Positions 21,007 to 31,919 are shown, counted from the stretch's first letter. The stretch is 64,000 bases of DNA from Xenorhabdus koppenhoeferi (GCF_900116635.1 NZ_FPBJ01000016.1:1-64000); one strand, 5' to 3'. Numbers and translations: made by a program. Notes: generated by a model from the letters alone, not told the origin.

Positions 21007-21034
21007 TAGCAGGAACGTTTTAGTAGGAACGTTG
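21007..21034. repeat. 14-bp tandem duplication upstream of gltI
   Basis: TAGCAGGAACGTTT (21007-21020) is followed at once by TAGTAGGAACGTTG (21021-21034), two differences in fourteen. Its place about 90 bp upstream of the gltI start would suit a regulator site, but no known operator is recognised. Confidence 0.5.
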
Positions 21035-21345
21035 TTCTAAATTGTTTTGTTTATATACTGTAAAAAAGTAATTCATAATGTTGTTTTTTTGAAACTGTAA
21101 TGTTTCAGTTTCGCGACCTACCTCGCACTATAAATAAACAATTTAACTTATGCATAGTAAAAATCGAATAATATTGAATCTTGTTCACATTTTGTTCCAT
21201 TTGGTTTCTTCTTTTAATTTTGTTTGTTTTTGTGATTTTATATCCCGTTATTTTTATTTTTCACGGAATTTAAATGTAATAATTTAGAGGGGGATTTGTT
21301 GGAATTATCTGTGGTTTTTTTGCTTGAATTACATAAAAAGCATAT

Positions 21346-21377
21346 AAAATCAGGGTATTAATAATATACTCTGATTT
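21346..21377 (-). terminator. Probable terminator after lnt
   Basis: On the minus strand AAATCAGAGTAT (21377-21366) pairs with ATACCCTGATTT (21358-21347), 11 of 12 positions, followed by a weak T-rich stretch. It lies about 35 bases past the lnt stop. Confidence 0.55.
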
Positions 21378-21412
21378 CTTTTAGAGATATTCGCTAAGGT
21401 CAATAGAGAAAA

Positions 21413-22942
21413 TTAAGTTTTGCGGCGTTTTTTTATAAAAGCAAAGACGAGAAACAATACCGTAGTTCCCCATACTGGCCCATTACCAATACGGAAATAA
21501 GGCGTTACGCCTGTGGCGGGAATGACTTTGGCTTCCAGCACCTGCCGGGTAAATTGTGGAATTTCAGCCTGAATGGAGCCATCAGGATTGACTACCGCTG
21601 TAACACCGTTATTCGTTCCTCTTAGCAGGGGGCGACCTAGTTCAAGAGAGCGCATTCTGGCCATTTGGAAGTGTTGCCAAGGGCCAATGGAACGTCCGAA
21701 CCAGGCGTCATTAGAAACAGTCAGTAAAAATTCTGTGTCAGATTTGAAGTTATCACGCACTTGTTCACCCAAAATAATTTCATAGCAAATAGCCGCAGTA
21801 ATATTATGTCCGGCAACAGAAAGCTGGGGTTGAATATAATTACCACGGCTAAAGGAGGACATCGGCAAATTGAATAAAGGGGCTAATGGACGCAATATTG
21901 ATTCCAGCGGAACAAACTCGCCAAACGGTACAAGATGATGTTTGTCGTAACGGGTAGAGGCTGGATATTGGTAAGGAGTTTTATCTCCTAATACAATAAT
22001 ACTGTTATAGAATTTATAACCTTCCAGAGTTGCTCGGGCATCAACAACACCAGTAATCAGACTGGTATTGTGCTGTCTCAGTAAGGTATCCAATTTGATG
22101 AGGAAATCTTTCTGGTTGTATTCGTAATCAGGAATCGCTGATTCCGGCCAGATGATGATAGGTGCCTTGCCAAGAAAAGGTCGACTATTATCTAGATAAG
22201 TATCTAGCGTTTTTTCAAGTACAGCGGGGTCCCATTTTATTTCCTGGGGAATATTGCCTTGAATCAGAGCGATATCGGTGGCTTTTTCCGGCTGTAGGGT
22301 ATACCACTGATAGTCTCTCATTGGCCATGCTAACAGCAATAGGATAGTGGCAATGATGGCTGATGATAGCTTTTTGTAAACGGCAGCAAAAACCAGCAGC
22401 CCACTTATCATCATAAGTATGAAAGTAATGCCTTCCACACCCAGAATAGGGGCAACAGCTTTCATTGGACCGTCAATCTGGCTGTATCCGAACTGTAACC
22501 ACGGAAATCCAGTTAATACCCAACCACGTAAGAATTCTGTTAACTGCCATATTGCCGGGCTGGCAATAATAAGCCTGATGCCGCTGGAAGCCGGAAAAAA
22601 CCGATTCAGAATACCTGCGAATAAGGCGGGATAAAGGGCAAGATAAACAGATAACAGGATCACCAAAAAGATATTAATGGCTGTCGGCATTCCACCAAAG
22701 TTGGCGATGCTGACATAAACCCAGTTTGCTCCACTGCCAAATAAACCAAGCCCCCAGCATAAGCCAATAAAGAAAGCCTGACGGGTGGTTCTGTTTAAGG
22801 TAAGGATTTGCAGACCAAAAAGAGAAATAAGTGCAGCAGGCCAGAAATCAAAAGGTGAAAAAGCCAGCGTTCCACTGGCTCCGAATAAAAGTGCCAGCAA
22901 AACACGTAGCCGCTGGTAACTCAGTAATGAGACTTTGTTCAT
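21413..22942 (-). CDS. lnt: Apolipoprotein N-acyltransferase
   Basis: The 509-residue inner-membrane enzyme adds the third acyl chain to lipoproteins, needed for Lol-dependent sorting to the outer membrane. An N-terminal bundle of about seven helices is followed by a periplasmic nitrilase domain and one C-terminal helix with a basic end (KKRRKT). The Glu of WPESAIPD, a Lys in the middle of the domain and the Cys of [10 protein letters not shown] form the expected catalytic triad. It lies after corC, as in E. coli, and is relevant to the lipoproteins RlpA and LptE in this window. Confidence 0.96.
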   Translation of the reverse strand: MNKVSLLSYQRLRVLLALLFGASGTLAFSPFDFWPAALISLFGLQILTLNRTTRQAFFIGLCWGLGLFGSGANWVYVSIANFGGMPTAINIFLVILLSVYLALYPALFAGILNRFFPASSGIRLIIASPAIWQLTEFLRGWVLTGFPWLQFGYSQIDGPMKAVAPILGVEGITFILMMISGLLVFAAVYKKLSSAIIATILLLLAWPMRDYQWYTLQPEKATDIALIQGNIPQEIKWDPAVLEKTLDTYLDNSRPFLGKAPIIIWPESAIPDYEYNQKDFLIKLDTLLRQHNTSLITGVVDARATLEGYKFYNSIIVLGDKTPYQYPASTRYDKHHLVPFGEFVPLESILRPLAPLFNLPMSSFSRGNYIQPQLSVAGHNITAAICYEIILGEQVRDNFKSDTEFLLTVSNDAWFGRSIGPWQHFQMARMRSLELGRPLLRGTNNGVTAVVNPDGSIQAEIPQFTRQVLEAKVIPATGVTPYFRIGNGPVWGTTVLFLVFAFIKKRRKT

Positions 22943-22952
22943 CTAGATCCTA

Positions 22953-23831
22953 TTATTGTTTGTCAATGCCAGGAACTTCAGCATCATCCGGTATTTTTAC
23001 ATGAACCTGAATGATTTTACGGCTATCAGACATTGCTACTTTGAAAAGATAGCCATTGATGGTGATGGATTCTCCACGGGAAGGCAGATGACCAAATGCC
23101 TGCATAACTAACCCTCCAATAGTATCAACCTCTTCATCGCTGAAATTGGTTGCGAAAACGTCGTTGAAATCCTCAATTTGAGTTAATGCTCGCACTGAAT
23201 AGGAATGGCGGTTGAGAGCACGAATATCGTTATCATCATCATCATCGTATTCGTCTTCTATTTCACCCACAATCAGTTCAAGGATATCCTCTATTGTGAC
23301 CAAGCCGGAAACACCGCCAAATTCATCAATCACAATCGCCATATGATAGCGTTGAGAACGGAATTCTTTTAGTAGACGGTCAACACGTTTACTCTCTGGC
23401 ACTACAACAGCTTGACGAAGTACTTTATCAATGCTGAAAGGTTCTGCATTCGTACGCATAAACGGCAGCAGATCTTTCGCCATTAATATACCTTCGATGT
23501 GATCTTTATCTTCACTGATCACAGGAAAGCGTGAGTGTGCCGAATCAATAATAACATCCAGACATTCGTCCAGAGATTGATTGCTTTTTAAGGTAACGAT
23601 CTGTGAGCGTGGGATCATAATGTCACGCACGCGTTGGTCAGCAATATCCATTACTCCTTCGAGCATTTCTCGGGTGTCAGGATCGATCAGGTCGTTCTGT
23701 TCAGAATCACGGATCAGCTCAACCAAATCATCACGGTTTTTCGGTTCGCCGTGAAAAAGCTGATTAAGAAGCGCAAAGAAGCCTTTCTTAGGGCCAGGGC
23801 TATCGTTACTTGAAGGATGGTCGTCGCTCAT
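22953..23831 (-). CDS. corC: CorC/YbeX CBS-domain transport-associated protein
   Basis: The 292-residue protein has two CBS domains (about residues 65-190, starting [13 protein letters not shown]) and a C-terminal CorC/HlyC domain (about 205-285). An acidic run ([11 protein letters not shown]) lies between them. CorC was linked to magnesium and cobalt efflux with CorA; in E. coli, YbeX is also tied to ribosome metabolism. The length equals E. coli CorC. It lies ten bases upstream of lnt. Confidence 0.94.
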   Translation of the reverse strand: MSDDHPSSNDSPGPKKGFFALLNQLFHGEPKNRDDLVELIRDSEQNDLIDPDTREMLEGVMDIADQRVRDIMIPRSQIVTLKSNQSLDECLDVIIDSAHSRFPVISEDKDHIEGILMAKDLLPFMRTNAEPFSIDKVLRQAVVVPESKRVDRLLKEFRSQRYHMAIVIDEFGGVSGLVTIEDILELIVGEIEDEYDDDDDNDIRALNRHSYSVRALTQIEDFNDVFATNFSDEEVDTIGGLVMQAFGHLPSRGESITINGYLFKVAMSDSRKIIQVHVKIPDDAEVPGIDKQ

Positions 23832-23902
23832 GGCGTTTTAATGAAAATTCCCATTAATAAAATCGTAGATTGTAATATTTAACATAAAAATGCTGTCAAT
23901 GG

Positions 23903-24370
23903 TTATTCTTTTTCCGTCAGATAAGGATCAGGATAACCCATTATTTTTAGAATTTCTGTTTCCAGAGACTCCATTTCCTGAGCTTCATTATCTTCGATAT
24001 GATCATATCCCAGAAGATGGAGGCTGCCGTGAACGACCATATGTGCCCAGTGTTCTTCGACAGTTTTTTGTTGCTCTTCTGCCTCTTTTTCAACAACCTG
24101 CCGGCAGATAATTAAATCACCCAGTAACGGTAATTCAATTTCAGGTGGTGCTTCAAATGGGAAGGATAACACATTGGTTGGTTTATCTTTCCCACGATAA
24201 GTGAGGTTTAGATCGTGGCTTTCTGCCTCATCAACCAAACGGATTGTGACTTCACTTTCCGTCTGAAATTGTGGCAAAACACCTTCCAGCCAGCGCTGGA
24301 ACAGGGCTTCTTCTGGAAGCCCTTCTGGATTTTCACATGCAATTTGCAAATCTAATATGACTGAACTCAT
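23903..24370 (-). CDS. ybeY: Endoribonuclease YbeY, rRNA maturation
   Basis: The 155-residue metalloprotein matures the 3' end of 16S rRNA and acts in ribosome quality control. The zinc-binding motif [11 protein letters not shown] is complete. The start overlaps the end of ybeZ by four bases (ATGA), so the two are coupled. The order ybeZ-ybeY-corC-lnt is as in E. coli. Confidence 0.96.
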   Translation of the reverse strand: MSSVILDLQIACENPEGLPEEALFQRWLEGVLPQFQTESEVTIRLVDEAESHDLNLTYRGKDKPTNVLSFPFEAPPEIELPLLGDLIICRQVVEKEAEEQQKTVEEHWAHMVVHGSLHLLGYDHIEDNEAQEMESLETEILKIMGYPDPYLTEKE

Positions 24371-25413
24371 TGTGCTTCCCGTCTGCGCTTTTCATTTAGC
24401 GCTTGTTTGCGCTTCTGCTCTGTTGCTTCCCATGCTTCATAAGCGATAACAACTTTTGCAACCACTGGATGGCGGACAACATCTTCGCTATGCAAGAAGT
24501 TAAAGCTCAGTTCATCAACATCAGACAAAACTTCTACTGCGTGGCTTAAGCCTGATTTTTGCCCCCTTGGCAAGTCAATCTGAGTTACGTCTCCCGTAAT
24601 GACAGCTTTAGAATTAAAGCCAATACGTGTCAGGAACATTTTCATCTGTTCGATGGTGGTATTCTGGCTTTCGTCGAGAATAATAAAGGCATCATTCAGG
24701 GTGCGTCCACGCATATAAGCCAGTGGAGCTACTTCAATAACATTTCTTTCGATCAGTTTCTCAACTTTTTCAAATCCCAGCATTTCGAACAGCGCATCAT
24801 AAAGCGGGCGTAGATAAGGATCGACTTTCTGGCTCAGATCGCCCGGCAAGAAACCCAATTTTTCACCGGCTTCAACCGCAGGCCGTGTCAGCAAAATACG
24901 ACGGATTTCCTGACGTTCCAGTGCATCAACCGCAGCAGCAACGGCCAGATAGGTTTTCCCTGTTCCCGCAGGCCCGACTCCGAACGTAATATCATGAGTC
25001 AGGATGTTGGAAATATACTGCGCCTGATTGGGAGTACGGGGTTTAATAACCCCCCGTTTGGTTTTGATATTCACGGCCTTGCCATATTCAGATACGCTTT
25101 CTGCTACTTGCTCCAGTATGCGGCTTTCGGTGATAGCCAAATGAACCTGCTCAGGCTCAAGATCAGGTATCACGCCACGCACAGGAGCGGTTTCGACGTA
25201 AAGGTGACGCAGAATTTCGGTTGCCGCACTAATGCACAAAGGCTTACCTACCAGTTTGAAGCGATTGTCACGACGGTTAATTCCGATGCTCAAACGACGC
25301 TCAATTTGTTTCAGGTTATCATCAAGCGGTCCGCACAGACTCATCAAACGTTGATTGTCTAAGGGGTCCAGAAAGATTTCTTGTGTTGTTGTTTGTGGGT
25401 TTATTTGTGTCAC
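24367..25413 (-). CDS. ybeZ: PhoH-like ATPase YbeZ
   Basis: The 348-residue PhoH-family NTPase has Walker A GPAGTGKT near residues 146-153 and Walker [10 protein letters not shown]. An N-terminal KH-like region precedes it. It interacts with YbeY in E. coli and is thought to be an RNA helicase-type partner. It lies just after miaB and overlaps ybeY. Confidence 0.95.
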   Translation of the reverse strand: MTQINPQTTTQEIFLDPLDNQRLMSLCGPLDDNLKQIERRLSIGINRRDNRFKLVGKPLCISAATEILRHLYVETAPVRGVIPDLEPEQVHLAITESRILEQVAESVSEYGKAVNIKTKRGVIKPRTPNQAQYISNILTHDITFGVGPAGTGKTYLAVAAAVDALERQEIRRILLTRPAVEAGEKLGFLPGDLSQKVDPYLRPLYDALFEMLGFEKVEKLIERNVIEVAPLAYMRGRTLNDAFIILDESQNTTIEQMKMFLTRIGFNSKAVITGDVTQIDLPRGQKSGLSHAVEVLSDVDELSFNFLHSEDVVRHPVVAKVVIAYEAWEATEQKRKQALNEKRRREAQ

Positions 25414-25437
25414 TGATTATCTCTATATTAGGGACTA

Positions 25438-26868
25438 TTAAGGCTGGTAAAGGCCGACGCCGAGTTCATCTTCCTTACGAGTACGGGCAATGACTGATTC
25501 AGGGGATTCGTGAACACGTAGATCCATTTCATCTTCAGTTCGAATGACTTGACCACGCAGAGAGTTGGCGTATACATCAACAATTTCGACATCAACGAAT
25601 TTGCCAATCATGTCAGGTGTACCTTCAAAATTAACCACACGGTTATTTTCAGTACGACCAGAAAGTTCCATGATATTTTTACGGGATGGCCCTTCAACCA
25701 GAATACGCTGTGTGCTGCCGTGCATTGCGCGGCTGAAGCTCATGGCTTGTTGATTAATACGTTGTTGTAACAAGTATAGGCGCTGTTTTTTCTCTTCTTC
25801 ACTTACATCATCCGGCAAATCAGCGGCAGGTGTTCCCGGACGTGCTGAGTAGACAAAGCTAAAACTCATGTCGAAATTAACGTCAGCAATCAGCTTCATC
25901 GTTTTTTCGAAATCATCCTGTGTTTCTCCCGGGAAACCGATGATGAAGTCAGAACTGATGAGAATATCAGGACGAGCCTTGCGCAGACGGCGAATGATTC
26001 CTTTGTATTCCAGCGCAGTATGGGCACGCTTCATCAACGTCAGAATGCGGTCAGAACCACTCTGGACAGGTAAATGCAGGTAACTTACCAATTCCGGTGT
26101 ATCTTCATAAACAGAGATGATATCGTCAGTAAACTCAATCGGATGGCTGGTGGTGAAACGGACACGGTCGATACCATCAATGGCTGCAACCAAACGCAGC
26201 AGTTCTGCAAATGTGCAGATATCACCATCAAACGTCGCGCCTCGGTAGGCATTTACGTTTTGACCGAGCAAGTTAACTTCACGTACTCCTTGTGCCGCAA
26301 GCTGGGCAATTTCAAACAGGATATCATCAGAAGGACGGCTGACTTCTTCCCCGCGCGTGTAAGGAACAACGCAGAATGTGCAGTATTTATTGCAGCCTTC
26401 CATGATGGAGACGAATGCGCTCGGGCCTTCAGCACGAGGTTCCGGCAGACGGTCAAATTTTTCGATTTCCGGGAAGCTGATATCAACAACGGGGCTGCGA
26501 GTGCCTTTAACATGATTAATCATTTCAGGCAGACGGTGCAGGGTTTGCGGCCCAAAGATAATATCGACGCTAGGTGCGCGCTGACGAATAAAATCCCCTT
26601 CCTGAGAGGCTACGCAGCCACCAACACCTATAATGACTTCAGGATTTTTGTCTTTCAGACCTTTCCAGCGACCAAGCTGGTGAAAGACTTTTTCCTGCGC
26701 CTTTTCACGGATTGAACAAGTATTCAGGAGTAAGATATCTGCTTCTTCGGCGACATTGGTTAACTGATAACCGTGAGTGGTTTCCAGTAGGTCGGCCATC
26801 TTGGATGAATCGTATTCGTTCATCTGACAGCCCCAGGTTTTAATATACAGTTTTTTTATCGTCGACAT
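25438..26868 (-). CDS. miaB: tRNA-2-methylthio-N6-dimethylallyladenosine synthase
   Basis: The 476-residue radical-SAM methylthiotransferase modifies isopentenyl-A37 in tRNAs reading U-starting codons. The UPF0004 N-terminal domain holds three cysteines ([28 protein letters not shown]), the radical-SAM motif is CNKYCTFC, and a C-terminal TRAM domain follows at about residues 380-443. The length and sequence are close to E. coli MiaB. It is divergent from ubiF across about 210 bp. Confidence 0.97.
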   Translation of the reverse strand: MSTIKKLYIKTWGCQMNEYDSSKMADLLETTHGYQLTNVAEEADILLLNTCSIREKAQEKVFHQLGRWKGLKDKNPEVIIGVGGCVASQEGDFIRQRAPSVDIIFGPQTLHRLPEMINHVKGTRSPVVDISFPEIEKFDRLPEPRAEGPSAFVSIMEGCNKYCTFCVVPYTRGEEVSRPSDDILFEIAQLAAQGVREVNLLGQNVNAYRGATFDGDICTFAELLRLVAAIDGIDRVRFTTSHPIEFTDDIISVYEDTPELVSYLHLPVQSGSDRILTLMKRAHTALEYKGIIRRLRKARPDILISSDFIIGFPGETQDDFEKTMKLIADVNFDMSFSFVYSARPGTPAADLPDDVSEEEKKQRLYLLQQRINQQAMSFSRAMHGSTQRILVEGPSRKNIMELSGRTENNRVVNFEGTPDMIGKFVDVEIVDVYANSLRGQVIRTEDEMDLRVHESPESVIARTRKEDELGVGLYQP

Positions 26869-27082
26869 TTTATGTTCCGGTGTTTCCAGTGGAATGATGC
26901 TTCAACACTGAAAAGCGCAATGTATTGCACATAGTGTATTTATTGCACACAGTGTATTTAGCATAATTTTGTTGGCTATTGTAGTCATTTGAGATACCAG
27001 TGACCAGACTGTAACACTGGATATTCACAGCCAGAAAGGGAAAATTCCGGTACACTGCTTTAATCAATAAGTTAATAACGTG

Positions 27083-28276
27083 ATGAATATGAATAATCCA
27101 CAACAAAAATTCGATATCGTTGTCGTGGGGGCGGGCATGATTGGTGCCGCAACTGCATTGGGATTAGCGCAGGAAGGGTGGCGAGTTGCATTATTGGAAC
27201 ATCAGCCACCGGAACCTTATATTGCTGGCAGTGAGCCTGATATTCGTGTATCTGCAATTAGCTGTACTTCCGTGGATTTATTGAAGCAAGTGGGGGCATG
27301 GGAAAATGTATTGAACATTCGCAGTGCTCTTTATCGGAAGCTGGAAACGTGGGAACAAAATGATTCCAATGTTATTTTTGAGGCTAAGAACCTGGGGTTG
27401 CCAGAATTGGGTCACATGGTGGAAAACCGGATCTTGCAATTGGCATTGTGGCAGGAGTTTGAGCGTTATCCAAACCTGACATTGTTTTGTCCCACCACCC
27501 TGAAATCGATGCAGCGCCAGCATGAAACTAAATCATGGCTGGTGGCATTGGCGGATGGAACGGAAATTGGTACTCGTCTGATTATTGGTGCCGATGGTGC
27601 CCGTTCTCAGGTTCGTCAATTCGCAGGCATTGGCAGCAGGGGATGGCAATATCGTCAGTCATGTATGCTGATAACTGTCAAAACTGCGCAACCTCAACAA
27701 GATATAACATGGCAGCAGTTTTTTCCTTCTGGTCCCAGAGCTTTTTTGCCATTGTTTGATCAATGGGCTTCATTGGTTTGGTACGATTCTCCATCGCGTA
27801 TTCGCCAATTGCAATCAATGACAATGGCACAGCTTGAGCTAGAAATTTTTCAGGCATTTCCCAGCCGTTTGGGTAAAGTCATACCAATTGCAGCAGGTTC
27901 ATTTCCTCTGTCCCGTCATCATGCCAGCCATTATGTTCAAGAAGGATTGGTCTTATTGGGTGATGCGGCTCATACCATTAATCCACTAGCAGGGCAGGGA
28001 GTGAATTTGGGATATCGGGACGTTGATGTTTTGCTTAAGGAACTGACTAAGGCTAAGGAATTGCTGGAAGAGTGGGATTCATTGGCAGTTTTGATGCGTT
28101 ATCAACGCCGCAGGATGCCGGATAATTTGGTGATGCAAGCGGGAATGGATCTCTTTCATACTACATTCAGCAGTGATCTACCAGGATTGAAAACAGTGCG
28201 TAATTTAGTATTGATGGCGGCTCAGCGTTCAGGTTCAATAAAAAATTACGCACTGAAATATGCATTGGGATTGTGA
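27083..28276 (+). CDS. ubiF: 3-demethoxyubiquinol 3-hydroxylase (UbiF)
   Basis: The FAD monooxygenase of about 397 residues hydroxylates the ring in ubiquinone synthesis. The FAD motifs are present: VVVGAGMIGAATALGLAQ at the N-terminus, GADGARSQVR in the middle and GDAAHTINPLAGQGVNLGYRD near residue 295. The position opposite miaB and beside the tRNA cluster is that of E. coli ubiF, which separates it from the related UbiH and UbiI. The start is uncertain among GTG 27080, ATG 27083 and ATG 27089, since no strong ribosome-binding site is visible. Confidence 0.93.
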   Translation: MNMNNPQQKFDIVVVGAGMIGAATALGLAQEGWRVALLEHQPPEPYIAGSEPDIRVSAISCTSVDLLKQVGAWENVLNIRSALYRKLETWEQNDSNVIFEAKNLGLPELGHMVENRILQLALWQEFERYPNLTLFCPTTLKSMQRQHETKSWLVALADGTEIGTRLIIGADGARSQVRQFAGIGSRGWQYRQSCMLITVKTAQPQQDITWQQFFPSGPRAFLPLFDQWASLVWYDSPSRIRQLQSMTMAQLELEIFQAFPSRLGKVIPIAAGSFPLSRHHASHYVQEGLVLLGDAAHTINPLAGQGVNLGYRDVDVLLKELTKAKELLEEWDSLAVLMRYQRRRMPDNLVMQAGMDLFHTTFSSDLPGLKTVRNLVLMAAQRSGSIKNYALKYALGL

Positions 28277-28474
28277 TTGATATTTCCTCCCGGTCGGAAA
28301 GACGCCAAAGTTAATAATCGGAGCCATGATGTGCAAGCTCATCCACGTTGCATTTGGGGGTTTTTAAAACAGGGAAAAGCTTCGATAAAAGTTTACCTTG
28401 TGTTTGACAGGAAACTTGAAATTAGCGACAGAAACAACGATAAAAAAGATAGATGATTGAGCAGAGATCTTTTA

Positions 28475-28549
28475 TGGCTGGGGTACCTGGATTCGAACCA
28501 GGGCATGCCAGGATCAAAACCTGGTGCCTTACCGCTTGGCGATACCCCA
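28475..28549 (-). tRNA. tRNA-Gln (anticodon UUG)
   Basis: The 75-nt cloverleaf starts TGGGGTA on the minus strand, pairs with TACCCCA before the encoded CCA, and has anticodon loop TTTTGAT in a CCAGG/CCTGG stem. It is almost identical to the next copy. Confidence 0.97.
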
Positions 28550-28634
28550 TCTGAGTGTCATCACTACAATCTTTATTATGCTTAGATTTTTAACCCAGTA
28601 ACATATTTTTTAAATCAACTGTTTCACTTAAGAA

Positions 28635-28709
28635 TGGCTGGGGTACCTGGATTCGAACCAGGGTATGCCAGGATCAAAACCTGGTGCCTTACCGCTTGGC
28701 GATACCCCA
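28635..28709 (-). tRNA. tRNA-Gln (anticodon UUG), second copy
   Basis: The 75-nt cloverleaf has the same anticodon loop TTTTGAT and differs from its neighbour by one base just before the T stem (ATACC versus ATGCC). CCA is encoded. Confidence 0.97.
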
Positions 28710-28778
28710 CCTGAAACAACATACTAAAACTTAAAACGTTACGAATGGTAAATTCTAAATACAACCCGATAAAGAGAA

Positions 28779-28863
28779 TGGTGCGGGAGGCGAGACTTGA
28801 ACTCGCACACCTTGCGGCGCCAGAACCTAAATCTGGTGCGTCTACCAATTTCGCCACTCCCGC
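28779..28863 (-). tRNA. tRNA-Leu (anticodon UAG)
   Basis: The 85-nt class II tRNA starts GCGGGAG, has anticodon loop TTTAGGT in a CCAGA/TCTGG stem and a long variable arm, and encodes CCA. It corresponds to E. coli leuW in the same position. Confidence 0.97.
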
Positions 28864-28868
28864 AAAGA

Positions 28869-28945
28869 TGGTGGCTACGACGGGAATCGAACCTGTGACC
28901 CCAGCATTATGAGTGCTGTGCTCTAACCAGCTGAGCTACGTAGCC
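28869..28945 (-). tRNA. tRNA-Met, elongator (anticodon CAU)
   Basis: The 77-nt cloverleaf starts GGCTACG, has anticodon loop CTCATAA in a CAGCA/TGCTG stem and encodes CCA. It heads the cluster Met-Leu-Gln-Gln, as E. coli metT does. The metU-glnV-glnX part of the E. coli cluster is not present here. Confidence 0.96.
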
Positions 28946-29102
28946 ATCTTTTTTTTTGCTTTGCCTTCATCGGCTGTGCGGGGCGCATTATGCGTATATC
29001 AGACAGATGCGTCAACTGCTTTTTTAAAGAAATATGCACTAAATCGTTTGTTTGTTTGTCTTGCAATCACTTTGCCGACAAAGCCGACAGAATTGGTTGA
29101 AA

Positions 29103-29446
29103 TTATTCTCCAAGTAGATGTTGCAACAGTACACCATTAAGCATGGCGCGTTTCGTGAGTGCGAATGCTCCAATTGCAGAGCAGTGATTTAGCCAGTCAT
29201 TCACTTTGATATGTGGCATATAACGGATAATGCCTTCATCTGGGTCAACCCTTCTTTAATCAGGCCACGTTCCAAGAGATGACGAGTAATTTTGGTTACA
29301 CTGGCGGGAGCAAGCTGGCTTTTTTCTGCAATTTGAATACGTGATATGGGGCCATGCTGATCAATCACTCGATAGACCATCGCTCCATTTAGCTGTTTAA
29401 TCAGATCAATATTACCGATTTGCTTCTGTGTATTCTCATTATCCAT
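29103..29446 (-). pseudogene. nagC: nagC remnant: N- and C-terminal ends only
   Basis: NagC normally represses the nag genes and has about 400 residues. Here the first ~65 codons are good (QIGNIDLIKQLNGAMVYRVI and the winged-helix motif SRIQIAEKSQLAPASVTKIT, then RHLLERGLIKEG). The frame then runs into unrelated residues and stops at 29201. In another frame the next bases encode a typical NagC C-terminus (HCSAIGAFALTKRAML, then NGVLLQHLLGE) ending at 29103. About 290 internal codons, including the inducer-binding ROK domain, have been deleted and the two ends joined out of frame. The truncated 81-residue product keeps only the DNA-binding domain. Regulation of nagBA by NagC is therefore probably lost or altered. 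Confidence 0.85.
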
Positions 29447-29458
29447 CAGTTTTTATAC

Positions 29459-30616
29459 TCACGATAGTTTGATTTCATTTCCGTTAACAATGGTCTTGCA
29501 GATTTTGAAATCGTGAGTAAATGCAGTCAGATTCGCTACCTTGCCAGATTCAATTGTGCCGAAATGTTTATCAACACCGATAGCTCGGGCAGGATACAGC
29601 GTCGCCATCCGCAACGTTTCATCTAAAGCAATACCAACGTGTTCAACACTATTTTTGATGCTACCAATCATTGTGATTGATGAGCCGCTTAGCGTTCCAT
29701 TTTCGTCGACACATAAACCATTTCGATAATATATTGTTTTGTTGGCAAAGGTAAATTGCTCCATTGCGTCAGAAGCGAGTCCGGCAGGGACGATAGCATC
29801 CGTTACCAAAATCAGTTTTTCATTTTTCAATTTCTTGGAATTACGGATATTTGGCCATGATACATGCATTCCATCACAGATAATGCCGGCATAGATTTCT
29901 GGTGAATCATAAATGGCACTGATTAGGCCGGGCTGACGGCCGGAAATTGCAGGCATTGCATTATATAAGTGGGTAGAAAAAGTAATGCCGTTTTGGAAAC
30001 CATGGCGTGCTTCTTCATAAGTGGCATTGGAATGACCCGCAGAAACAACAATACCAGCTTCGACTAATTGTTGAATATACTTGTCTTCCACCATTTCAGG
30101 GGCAAGAGTGATCTTAGTAATCACATCAGCATTAAGACACAAGTAGTTCACCATTTCTGGTGTTGGCTTGCTGATATAAGCAGGATTGTGAGTCCCTTTT
30201 TTGACCGGATTAATATAAGGCCCTTCGAGATGTAGTCCTAAAGCCTGATTAGGGTTATTTTTGATGTAAGAGCGCATCACTTCGATGGCTTTAATTATTA
30301 ATTCATCGGGACCGGTAATAAGGGTAGGAAGAAAACTGGTGCATCCGTAGAGCTGGTTGGTTGTCTGCATGACATGCAGAGTATCTTCGGAGATATCTTC
30401 CAACCGTTCATTAAATTGGACACCACCACAACCGTTGATTTGCAGATCAATAAATCCGGGAGCGAGGTTCGCGCCATGTAAATCGTGCTTCTCAATCTTT
30501 TTTGGCAACTCATTGACTGGACAAACCTGCTTAATCAAACCATCCGCAATGATAACCGCATGCTTATCAAGCCTGTCATATCCGGTATAGATAATACCGT
30601 TGGTTAATGCGTACAT
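29459..30616 (-). CDS. nagA: N-acetylglucosamine-6-phosphate deacetylase
   Basis: The 385-residue amidohydrolase removes acetate from GlcNAc-6-phosphate, feeding NagB and cell-wall recycling or chitin-derived sugar use. The metal-site motifs are seen: [44 protein letters not shown] and VTDAIVPAG. The length is close to E. coli NagA. It lies 22 bases after nagB and 12 bases before the broken nagC. Confidence 0.96.
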   Translation of the reverse strand: MYALTNGIIYTGYDRLDKHAVIIADGLIKQVCPVNELPKKIEKHDLHGANLAPGFIDLQINGCGGVQFNERLEDISEDTLHVMQTTNQLYGCTSFLPTLITGPDELIIKAIEVMRSYIKNNPNQALGLHLEGPYINPVKKGTHNPAYISKPTPEMVNYLCLNADVITKITLAPEMVEDKYIQQLVEAGIVVSAGHSNATYEEARHGFQNGITFSTHLYNAMPAISGRQPGLISAIYDSPEIYAGIICDGMHVSWPNIRNSKKLKNEKLILVTDAIVPAGLASDAMEQFTFANKTIYYRNGLCVDENGTLSGSSITMIGSIKNSVEHVGIALDETLRMATLYPARAIGVDKHFGTIESGKVANLTAFTHDFKICKTIVNGNEIKLS

Positions 30617-30638
30617 ATTAGTTTATTAACTCCTGAAA

Positions 30639-31451
30639 TCAGTTCTGGCTGGCGAATTCATTGATAATGTCAGCTTCTAACTGACGGAAATACTTAACTG
30701 TTTTCACCTTCAATTCCATGGTTGCTGGTTCATCACAGACAATAAGTGATTTGGGATGCATTTGGAGACAACTGATTGTCCACATATGGTTGATATGCCC
30801 TTCTATTGCGGCTTGCAGAGCTTGTGCTTTATTTATTCCGGTTGCCAGAATCATAATTTCTTCGGCATCCATCAGAGTTCCTACGCCAACGGTCAAAGCA
30901 TATTTGGGAACTTGTTTTACGTCATTATCAAAGAAACGGGAATTTGCTGTTCGAGTTTCAATAGTCAGGGTTTTGATGCGTGTGCGCGAAGAAAGAGAAG
31001 ATGCAGGTTCATTAAAGGCAATATGCCCATCATTACCTACACCGCCCATGAATAAATGGATTTTGCCATATGCTTTGATCTTATTTTCATAACGCTGGCA
31101 TTCAACATCAATATCTGTCGCATTTCCGTTTAACAAATTGATATTTTCTTTTGGGATATCAATATGACTAAAGAAATTTTGGTGCATAAACGAGTGATAG
31201 CTTTGAGGGTGATCTTCCGGCAGGCCGATATATTCATCCATATTAAAAGTCACAACGTGCTTGAAGCTCACTTTTCCAGCCTGGTACAGAGAAATCAATT
31301 CCCTATAGGTAGCCAGTGGTGTACTGCCCGTGGGTAGCCCCAGTATAAAAGGGCGCTCTGCCGTTGGATTAAATTCATTGATTTTAGATGCGATATAGTG
31401 AGCAGACCATCGACCAACATCACTTGCCGTAGTTAGGGGAATAAGCCTCAT
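30639..31451 (-). CDS. nagB: Glucosamine-6-phosphate deaminase
   Basis: The 270-residue enzyme converts glucosamine-6-phosphate to fructose-6-phosphate and ammonia. The motifs [35 protein letters not shown] and [18 protein letters not shown] hold the substrate-binding and catalytic residues. An AGAGGTAATC ribosome-binding region precedes the ATG. In E. coli the divergent neighbour is nagE, the GlcNAc PTS transporter; here that place holds only a transposase scrap, so GlcNAc import must be encoded elsewhere or absent. Confidence 0.96.
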   Translation of the reverse strand: MRLIPLTTASDVGRWSAHYIASKINEFNPTAERPFILGLPTGSTPLATYRELISLYQAGKVSFKHVVTFNMDEYIGLPEDHPQSYHSFMHQNFFSHIDIPKENINLLNGNATDIDVECQRYENKIKAYGKIHLFMGGVGNDGHIAFNEPASSLSSRTRIKTLTIETRTANSRFFDNDVKQVPKYALTVGVGTLMDAEEIMILATGINKAQALQAAIEGHINHMWTISCLQMHPKSLIVCDEPATMELKVKTVKYFRQLEADIINEFASQN

Positions 31452-31529
31452 GATTACCTCTTAAAAATTTATTCATTAATTTAATTATGAGGGCTATGCA
31501 CGATATACGCGATATCCGAGATATCAATG

Positions 31530-31652
31530 TCATGTGCGATAGCTGTAGGGTAAATTTCGCAGATAAGCTGAAGTGGCAATAACGGCAATAGAAACGGCAA
31601 TAGTCGTCAACTTTGGCCATGCTTCATCCTTAAAAAGCCGGAAGCATATCAT
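31530..31652 (-). CDS. Possible 40-residue single-helix membrane peptide upstream of nagB
   Basis: A 40-codon frame from ATG 31652 to TGA 31530 reads MICFRLFKDEAWPKL, a hydrophobic stretch TTIAVSIAVIATSAYL, and a basic end RNLPYSYRT. That is the shape of a small single-pass membrane protein. No good ribosome-binding site is visible and I recognise no family, so chance is a real alternative. Confidence 0.25.
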   Translation of the reverse strand: MICFRLFKDEAWPKLTTIAVSIAVIATSAYLRNLPYSYRT

Positions 31653-31820
31653 AGCAACTAACTATTTAATACATAACCTTTTTTCTTACCCGACCCTGTA
31701 CCTGAATTTGTGTAATTGCCTGTTTTTGGTATGTTTAATTTACCAACTAAAACAGGTGAAAAGATGGAAGAGAAAAATGAACCCTAAATGGTCAGGAAAA
31801 ATCAAACGCGGATTACTGGC

Positions 31821-31919
31821 ATGGTCAGTCAGATACTGGCCTTGTACGCCAGAGGAATGACCACCTGTGATATCGCGGGCGCCTTCAAAGAACGGTATGA
31901 TATTGCTCATGGTAATTAA
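31821..31919 (+). mobile_element. Fragment of an IS256-family (mutator-type) transposase
   Basis: The frame from 31821 reads [20 protein letters not shown], then [12 protein letters not shown], then a stop. The [16 protein letters not shown] pattern is the conserved N-terminal region of IS256-type transposases. Only about 32 codons remain and no terminal inverted repeats are evident. The remnant lies between nagB and moeA, where nagE is found in E. coli. Confidence 0.7.

Larger units (their letters stand above)
20919..21412. other. Long AT-rich leader upstream of gltI
   Basis: About 490 bp without a gene. It should hold the gltI promoter, read toward lower coordinates. It contains a 14-bp tandem duplication (21007-21034) and, at its right end, the terminator hairpin of lnt. 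I see no small gene and cannot place a promoter with confidence. Confidence 0.5.

Noticed and set aside
26074-26715. 213-codon open frame on the plus strand
   Set aside because: It lies wholly opposite miaB, whose motifs are complete; the composition is that of a complementary-strand shadow.
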